Assembly: GCF_028554725.1 (NCBI RefSeq) | Contig: NC_071668.1 | Location: 41,926,501-41,990,500 of the forward strand | Origin: Zeugodacus cucurbitae | Lineage: Eukaryota > Arthropoda > Insecta > Diptera > Tephritidae | DNA length: 64,000 nt | Direction of reading: 5' to 3' | Shown here: positions 58,401-64,000 of the stretch, in pieces | Numbering within the stretch: position 1 is the first letter of the stretch | How the letters are laid out: every line of letters starts with the position of its first letter | Translations under genes and position numbers: made by a program | The notes under the pieces: model-generated | Seen by the model: the letters and a program-made list of their open reading frames with translations, nothing else | What the model was told of the DNA's origin: nothing | Databases searched by the model: none

Positions 58401-61400
58401 GGTTCATTCAGTTCTTTCATTGCGTATCCACTTTTTTGTGGTACTCTAAGATTTCCATCATAAGGTAATGAAGGGGTGTTTCCACTCAATGGGTTCAATT
58501 TTGTGTGATTTCGAGAAAACAGCTTCTGAAATCTTTCTAGAACTGATGGCTTAAAATCAGGAGCAAACTCACGTGCCATACTAACAGCGAGTTCACAATC
58601 TATGCGAGCTTGATCAGCTGCAATATCAGCGTTTTGTGCTCTATCAGAAGCAGTTGAAGTACGTGAAATGGCAATGTCAGATCTTTGCATTGCCATTTTT
58701 AGCGCCCTTTGTGCTGAATTGACCGCTATAGTGATGCGGTCTCGGAACTTACGTGATCGCGCAAGAAACAAGTGTTTCTTTTTTTGGCTGGTCATTAAAA
58801 TATTATTCTTATATTTCCCTTCTTCAAACGTACCGTCTCGGAATGTAGTTACACCGTAGCCGTGTTTTTTGTTATTATACCACTCTCCTTCGTATCTGTG
58901 TTCAATAAAAAAATATTGTATTAAAATCTAAATAAAGAAAAGAAGGACAATTGAAATGTAATGTCTTAGCAGACATATGGTCTCCGTACTACATTGTGTA
59001 CCATAATTTAAGGAGAGCTTAAAGTTCTAGGTGTGTCCAATGCGATCTGTTGTAGTTTGTAGTATTTCTCATAACACCATATAATTTCCATGGTTTCTGG
59101 CACTATGTTGTATATGGAACACCATTTGCTTTCGAATAAAATTCAGAACATCGATGATACATATATGGTTTCTGTAGAATACTAAAAATATACTACTTGC
59201 CTATCAATGGTCAAAAATGTGAATTGTATAATAATATCATACGATTAGTACATAATCAATTATATAATTTTTACAAAACGTATTCATTAAAAATGTTTTT
59301 TTAATTTATATCCTTTTGAACAAAGGCATATTAGATTAATGGCATGATAATATACTTAAATTAGTACAATTCAAATACTCCACAACAATGACGGAAAGTA
59401 ATGATTTAACCATCAATAAGAATTTATAGATGCTATAAAAACTAGATTCGAGATTATACATTTGCTAAACTATCAAAATTCCCAGAACCAATCGAAGAAA
59501 ATTTCATCCACTATAAATACATTTGACATTACATTGACATTATACTCACTTAAGACCATCACTACGTTCAGCAACGCCATGCCCACAGCGTTTGTCTTTC
59601 TTCCATTCGCCCATATATGTTTCCGTCACTGCGGAATCCAATTGTTCATCATCCATTGTAAAGCTAGCGTTGGAATCCGTGTGAGCCGACCTTAAAAAAA
59701 ATTAAATTATTTCAGAATTCACCATAGCAAAAAAATATTATTCAACCTTGTAGTTAAGTTGGATTGTTCGGATCCGGTGCTTGCCCATGATGAGGTTGAC
59801 GCCGTTGACCTAACGCTGCTTGATGTTAAAGTACCACGTTTTTCCAAATCTCCAGTACTTTTTTGTTTTCGCATTTTAAATCCCTAACAAATATTTTTTA
59901 AGATAATATTTTTATTCATAAAATGCGTCTTACAGATAAAAATCCTTTTTTTGACTTCTCGGTCAAACTATTACGTCGTGCAGGTAGTTTATCCGATCTT
60001 GCAGTTAACACGAAACCGCCTCGTATTTCTTCAGACCGACCTTTATCGACTTCTCCAATATCTGAACTGCGTAATGAGTTTAAAGATGTGTGAATATCTT
60101 TTCGTCGATAATGTGATGCTAATCCGAAGGGTGCTGAAGTCCGAATACCATAGCCATGACGTTTTCCTTCTTGCCATTGTCCCTGATATTTCCCTTTAAA
60201 TAAATTCTCTCTTTTGTATTCTAACACAGTTTATTTTATAATTTGTAGAATAGGGTGTTAGAGCTACAAATTATTTAATACATTTGAACCTAATACACAA
60301 ATATTATTTAATCATTTCAAAAATAAACAATCAGTTTAGCTTAAATAAACCTATAGAATTATATCTTCATTAACCGCAGTAGATTACTGTAAAATGGTAA
60401 TGGATCAGTGAAAGTGGATAAAATAACATATTAGTTAAAAAACAACTAAATTCAACACTGTAGAGTGTTCGGATATAAAACCGTATTTATGTAGTCCATT
60501 AAACTTTTAATATAGATTTATTATTCATCGCAATAGCTTAAAATAATTTGTCATTTTTAAATTAACCCAACTTACAGAAATCGTTATTCAATATCTTAGT
60601 ATACTTCTCGAATCCATCGTATATTTTTACTGACCTAACTTTTATGTGGCCCTGAAGCTTCTAAACATTTTTGTATTTGTTGTGTTAAATATTTCACCGA
60701 GTAAATTAGATTAATAGATATACATACATATATTAAAGTTTATTTATATACCTCCGTCAGCATAAGTTTCACATCCGTAACCGTCTTGATAACCCATATT
60801 CCACGTTCCTTCGTATCTGGCAGTTGAAACAGTGCTTTCGCGAATACCATACCTTCCCTTATGTCCATCTTTTGACCATTCCCCTCGATATATTTGACGC
60901 CCAATTTGTTCCACGCCCAAACCATGACGTCGTCCATTTTGCCATTGACCTTCATAATGTGAACCGCTGAATTGAAAATTTATTTATTTTGAAATATACA
61001 TATGTGTACAGTTATAATAAGTATGTACTTGTGTTGTTTTAACTGTATAATAATAAACTAAGTTCTTATGTCAGGAACATTTGCAGGAAGTTTTGAGTGG
61101 TTATATTCGAACCAATTCCGGTAAGGTTCATTTCCAATATACAAAAATAGAGACAATTCTTCCCGTCATCATTTTTTATACTCTTGCAACAAAAATTGCT
61201 AGGAGAGTATTATATTTTTTTCACCTAAATGAGGATGAAGAGTCGAGTTGAAACCCCCTAAATAAGTTTTTTGAATATCTCGAAAAATAATAAAGCTATA
61301 TAAACCAAACTTTCTTCAGTCGTTTCCCTTATGTACCCATAAAAGTTGACATAATCGGATTATAACTATGCCAACCTCCCAAACAAAGGTTAGGTTGAAA

Positions 61401-62007
61401 ATTACTAAAAGTGCGTTAACTCACTAACGGAAAACGTCAGAAACACTCAATTTTACAGAAAAATGGTAGAGCTGAGCTGCACTCAGGTTAAAAATAAAAT
61501 GAGCTTAGCATCGCTCAATTATTCCGTGCATAATACTTTCTTGACACCCTGATAACACGGATAAGAAATGAGCGAAATCGGTTCACAACCAAGACTACTT
61601 ATTCAGAGGAAATTTGTTTCTTCTAATAGTGTGTCACCGTTTCAAAAATTATTAAAATCGGGTCATTACTTCCCCTAGCTCCCACATAACTAATTATAGG
61701 TTTTTCAAAAATACGGTGGGCTTTATTCCGTAAATATAAAAAAAATAACAAGTTACCTTGGCCAGATATATGCTCCAGATACCTCAAACCCATAGTTCCA
61801 AGCTCCAGCATATGCGCCTTGATGTTTAGGTCCGGTACATACGCCATGCCCATGGGCCTTGCCCTCTTCCCACCCGCCACAAAATGTTCCTCCATCCTCA
61901 AAATCGAATCGGCCACCACTTATTTGGGGTCGCTTAGAACCATCAAATGTGGCAGAGCCATGAGGGTCGTTTGCAGATGAAGGCTTTTGTACGCCAAAAG
62001 AATTCAT
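49360..62007 (-). CDS. jp: Junctophilin, eight coding exons, 926 aa
   Basis: Junctophilins hold the endoplasmic or sarcoplasmic reticulum against the plasma membrane; MORN repeats bind the plasma membrane and a C-terminal helix anchors in the ER. Coding exons, all with GT-AG sites and matching phase: 61757-62007, 60752-60966, 59934-60193, 59747-59883, 59550-59690, 57407-58895, 49498-49698, 49360-49446. MORN repeats fill about residues 35-175 and two more lie at about 312-360 (YMGEWKKDKRCGHG, YEGEWYNNKKHGYG), separated by the Ser-rich joining region. An Ala-rich helix follows (about 375-455), then a Q/N-rich linker to 831. The anchor LVLLVLFVNILLGYLFV with terminal KMLT matches the family ending. 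The last two exons were assigned by phase and by this anchor; cDNA is needed to prove the 7.7 kb splice. Confidence 0.85.
49498..49698 (-). CDS. jp: jp penultimate exon
   Basis: 67 codons, phase 0 at both ends, donor CAAGTTAAG/GTATAA, acceptor CATTTTTAG. It encodes ITPINVTLQRKKSLPDF, then a charged helical stretch (SREEVSALGSARREAVRR) and LKANPLLYIFSPQVK next to the membrane helix. It is well conserved in appearance, with no low complexity, which suggests function close to the membrane. Confidence 0.8.
49837..49938 (-). CDS. Possible alternative first exon of jp (short form)
   Basis: ATG at 49938 in the good context AAAATGG begins 34 codons (MDWYPEEDEEDLMYS ... WIVEPPIE) that end in phase 0 at a donor GAG/GTTACT and join in frame to the exon at 49498-49698. 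Upstream in the same frame is a TGA (15 bases before the ATG) with no AG between, so it cannot be an ordinary internal exon. The predicted protein is 129 aa: acidic N terminus, the conserved charged segment and the C-terminal anchor, with no MORN repeats. It could instead be a chance frame; the acidic coding-like composition argues against that. Confidence 0.55.
51587..53592. mobile_element. TTAA-target inverted-repeat element
   Basis: The ends are GGGGTTATATAAAGTTAG and CTAACTGTATATAACCCC, each next to TTAA, with the host repeat continuing on both sides. The same host repeat at 30860-30900 has a single TTAA at that place. TTAA targets are typical of piggyBac-like elements; the inside (TTTTTGAGAAA, CGGTCCAGCCGTTTTCGAG) is non-coding. 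About 1.3 kb of the interior is another repeat insertion. Confidence 0.65.
51962..53264 (+). mobile_element. Hairpin-ended repeat, most complete copy (1.3 kb)
   Basis: It starts AACAAGTAAGGAAATGCTAA, with hairpin GTTCGGGTGCAACCGAAC and TTTTATACTCTCGCAA, and ends GTAGCAACTTTTGTTGCGAGAGTATAA. Along it lie CCACGCCCA/TGGGCGTGGC words in both orientations (at about 52552, 52695, 52825, 52970) and the GGACAGACGGACAGACGGACG run at about 53093-53118. No protein is encoded. It can serve as the reference copy for the family. Confidence 0.7.
54640..55430 (+). repeat. Hairpin-ended repeat piece split by a pogo-like mini-element
   Basis: Repeat modules run to 54806 (GCTTAATTTATGTAAAG) and resume at 55243 (TAAAGTGAACGA...AAGTAGGCGTGATTGTGAACCG, GAAATCGGTTGACTAGTTC). 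The insert is the element at 54807-55242. Confidence 0.55.
54807..55242. mobile_element. pogo-like non-autonomous element, copy 3
   Basis: The ends are AAGTGATGCCCGCTTAAG and CTTAAGCGGGGATTG, with TA on each side. The subterminal TTAAGTGCC words are repeated in both orientations. The centre carries TTCGGCATCGTTGTTTTTTT, shared with 36490-36525. About 436 bp. Confidence 0.65.
56407..56670 (+). repeat. Hairpin-ended repeat, terminal piece
   Basis: From GTGCCAGGAAACACGTGT through CAGCTTGCACACACGGACAGGCGGACAGACAGACATCC to GTAACATGTTGCGAGAGTATTAAAA. The 79-codon frame in it is fortuitous. Confidence 0.6.
57407..58895 (-). CDS. jp: jp exon 6: last MORN repeat, helical region, Q/N-rich linker
   Basis: 496 codons plus one base. 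It starts YEGEWYNNKKHGYGV (MORN) and DGTFEEGKYKNN, then RSRKFRDRITIAVNSAQRA, the Ala-rich helix ending SMAREFAPDF, and a long linker rich in Gln, Asn and Ser with Pro/Arg blocks (KPTRPPP, RPPSRDSSTDRYPRT). The donor ATAAAG/GTATGT leaves phase 0. Confidence 0.9.
59550..59690 (-). CDS. jp: jp exon 5
   Basis: 46 codons plus split codons at both ends. Acceptor TTTTTTTAAG/GTCGGC, donor CTTAA/GTGAGT. It encodes SAHTDSNASFTMDDEQLDS and the MORN unit TYMGEWKKDKRCGHGV. A frame in the other direction here is fortuitous. Confidence 0.85.
59747..59883 (-). CDS. jp: jp exon 4: Ser/Thr-rich joining region
   Basis: Encodes GFKMRKQKSTGDLEKRG, then TSSSVRSTASTSSWASTG and SEQSNLTTR. Acceptor TTTGTTAG, donor ACAAG/GTTGAA (GT followed by a weak consensus). 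A Ser-rich basic joining segment is typical between the two MORN groups of junctophilins. Confidence 0.75.
59934..60193 (-). CDS. jp: jp exon 3: MORN repeat and start of joining region
   Basis: Encodes GKYQGQWQEGKRHGYGIRTS, then APFGLASHY (compare PYGMA in vertebrate proteins, from memory), SLNSLRSSDIGE, RGGFVL, and a basic Ser-rich end GFLS. Acceptor TTTAAAG/GG, donor TCT/GTAAGA. 86 full codons. Confidence 0.85.
60752..60966 (-). CDS. jp: jp exon 2: MORN repeats
   Basis: Encodes GSHYEGQWQNGRRHGLGV, QIYRGEWSKDGHKGRYG and ARYEGTWNMGYQDGYG: three MORN-type units. Acceptor TTCAATTCAG/CGG, donor GGAG/GTATAT. The longer open stretch at 60740-60955 is in another frame and is a shadow. Confidence 0.9.
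61167..61740 (+). repeat. Hairpin-ended repeat piece in jp intron 1
   Basis: It starts TATACTCTTGCAACAAAAATTGC and carries the CCAACCTCCCAAACAAAGGTTAGG, AAACGTCAGAAACACTCAATTTTACAG and CTTGACACCCTGATAACACGG modules. It ends close to the exon 1 donor without disturbing it. Confidence 0.6.
61757..62007 (-). CDS. jp: jp exon 1: N terminus and first MORN repeats
   Basis: ATG at 62007 begins MNSFGVQKPSSANDPHG, then GGRFDFEDGGTFCGGWEEGK and AYAGAWNYGFEVSGAYIWP, the start of the MORN array. The donor CCAAG/GTAACT leaves two bases for exon 2. The start is chosen because the family begins its first MORN repeat about 35 residues downstream. Confidence 0.88.
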
Positions 62008-64000
62008 CGTAATAGTTATAACGAAGTCTGAATTCGAATAGCTTTTAACTTCGATTATTCGTTTTATTCATTTATGTTGCTTAAAATATGGTCTTGCGTT
62101 ATTTTTAAGAAATATTGAATAGTAAGCTTAATATTTCGATTTGTTCTTTTTCGTTAAGGAAAGTATGTGATTTGTTTGTAACTTTAAGTTTGTTGCTTTC
62201 TGAAAAGAAGAAAATAAAAGATTATAGTGACCTTCACATCGGTTATTTGCATTGTCTCTTCTATAAATTATATATTAATATATTTATCATATTTTCATGT
62301 ATGTATCATGTATCATATTTTCTATAACAAACAAATTAAACGAAAAGTATTATAAACTTCGGACACGTCATATAGAATAAACCCGAATTGATTAAGAGAT
62401 ACTAATAAAGCAACTAAGGATTTTTAGTGAGAGAAAAAATATACATTACAAAACAAACTCAATTTCTGATTCAAATTACTTTCAACTTTAGCTTCAAACT
62501 ACGTACGCAAATTGTTTGGAAGTTTTTTGGAAGATTTGAAGTATGTAAGTTGGGGTGCAGTCGACCAATGAATATTCTTGCAATTTATATTATCACATAT
62601 TAATTACAATAAAAGACTAGATCAACAGTCATTATTATTGAAAATTGTGGACCGATTACAATTATTTTTTGTATCTTGGTAACATGTATTAAATCCAACC
62701 TTTGCGTATCAGCATATCAAGAAGCTGTTGATTTGAAGATGGAGTAAAATAATAAACAAAAATAGAGTAAAATATCAAATCGTACATATTATATGTTTTA
62801 CCGACCTTAAAAACTTTCTATATTATTTTATCACAAATAACTTCACACGCTCTGTGTTGTCAGGAAACTTTGTTAAGTGCTGAATCTAATACAACTAGAA
62901 TTTGTATAACATCTCTCTCCTAAAAGTATCAAAATTAACAAGAATTCAATATCAGTTCACCTTCGTCCGTAACTTCTTTATACTTTATGTAAGTTATTAG
63001 TTTCCGCCTCTTATTATTGGTTTATAAATATTTTTCCTTGAAAGTTATATACTATTTAAAACATATTATTTTCATTTACTGTAACTCTATTAATGAAATC
63101 CAATTATAATATTTAATTTTATAATATATAATAATTGATGTATAATTTAGTTTTACCGTTATAAATAAGAATAAATCTTAAATATGATTTTTTTGTAATA
63201 GTCAGTATTTGTTCTTTATGTACCCTGGTATGTATAAATCATGCATATGTGTAAATATTTTTGCATACATATGTATGTATGTATATTAAAATGTGAACTT
63301 TTAACTAAAATTATTGAATAAAATACTAAGCACTCTTTACAACTATTTGATATTTATGAAGTAACAATGTTCATCTACAAAATTAATAATTGCTCTTTGG
63401 AATATTTAAAATCAACATTGTGCAAGCATTATTGTAAAAACTTTTATTTATATGTGCGTTTGTGTGTATTTGAAAAACACAGGCATGACTTCTTTATACA
63501 TTGCTATAGTGTTTACCTTGCGTGCCACATTTCAATCAATCCATGCAGATATTTTTAGCCATAGAACATAATATACACATTCTGTAAGGCAGAATTCCTA
63601 CAAAGTAACAATGAACACTAGTTTTTAATAGTTAAAATAATTATGAAGTGAAGTAAAACATTTTTTTTTTCACGAGTAGCTGGTTACCACAAATATTATA
63701 TATGAAGATATATATATATATGCTCACATATTGCACTTATTTCTATCGGCTAAAATTCTCGCTAATTAAAAATGCAAATTTTTTCAATTTTGATTTTCAA
63801 ATGTATTTCCAAAAAACACATTTACTTAGGTAACAACAAGTATATCTGCAAGATTCTATTGATATATTTCAAAGAGCTTAACTACATCCAGTACTTTAAA
63901 CATTTAAATTGCTCTATATTTTTTTATAATTTCCACTGGGATCCGCAAAAGCTACACAAACGATTAACTTGCGTATGAGTTAGAGCTCTTTGATTTAGAA
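62008..64000 (-). other. Upstream region of jp
   Basis: AT-rich, with simple CATACATATGTATGTATGTA runs near 63260 and TATA runs near 63710. Small open stretches (62115-62327, 63367-63558, 63772-63978) have AT-driven composition and no domains. It presumably holds the jp promoter and 5' UTR; I cannot point to a specific site. Confidence 0.35.

Overview
The window looks like euchromatic DNA of a higher fly, most likely a tephritid fruit fly. It is AT-rich, holds two genes with fly-type short exons and GT-AG introns, contains an apparently intact rosa-like (DD41D) mariner, a family first described from Ceratitis rosa and other tephritids, and is packed with non-LTR, errantivirus and small DNA elements. 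The species assignment is inference; no database was searched.

There are two host genes, both on the minus strand. (1) A glial-cells-missing family transcription factor, probably gcm2: exon 1 is 40182-40558 and exon 2 is 26002-27106, giving 493 residues, with the GCM DNA-binding domain split by a 13.1 kb intron full of repeats. (2) Junctophilin (jp): eight coding exons between 62007 and 49360 join in phase to 926 residues, with MORN repeats, an Ala-rich helix, a Q/N-rich linker and a C-terminal membrane anchor. The anchor lies in two small exons 7.7 kb downstream of the large exon. A separate ATG exon (49837-49938) also splices in phase to these exons and predicts a 129-residue short form without MORN repeats.

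Layout. 1-1213: broken RTE-like retrotransposon piece. 1368-25249: one nest of mobile elements. An errantivirus provirus (minus strand, TATA target duplication) lacks most or all of pol and is split in its 5' LTR by a LOA-clade element (target copies 4953-4967 and 25142-25156). That element is split in its reverse-transcriptase domain by a block of jockey-clade sequence (target copies 7883-7895 and 23358-23370). The block contains a 3.78 kb tandem array, and its last jockey copy is split by a rosa-like mariner at TA. 25255-25490: RTE remnant. 26002-40558: gcm2 and its intron. 41000-49000: RTE, LOA, hAT, pogo-like and fold-back debris. 49360-62007: jp, whose long intron holds a second nest (pogo-like element, then a hairpin-ended repeat, then a TTAA-target element, then another hairpin-ended repeat). 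62008-64000: AT-rich jp upstream sequence.

The two genes work in different settings: GCM proteins control glial and blood-cell fate, and junctophilin ties the ER/SR to the plasma membrane. Nothing in the window suggests that they cooperate. Most of the sequence is transposon history. Its most informative parts are the dated nests, the amplified jockey array and the possible alternative jp promoter.
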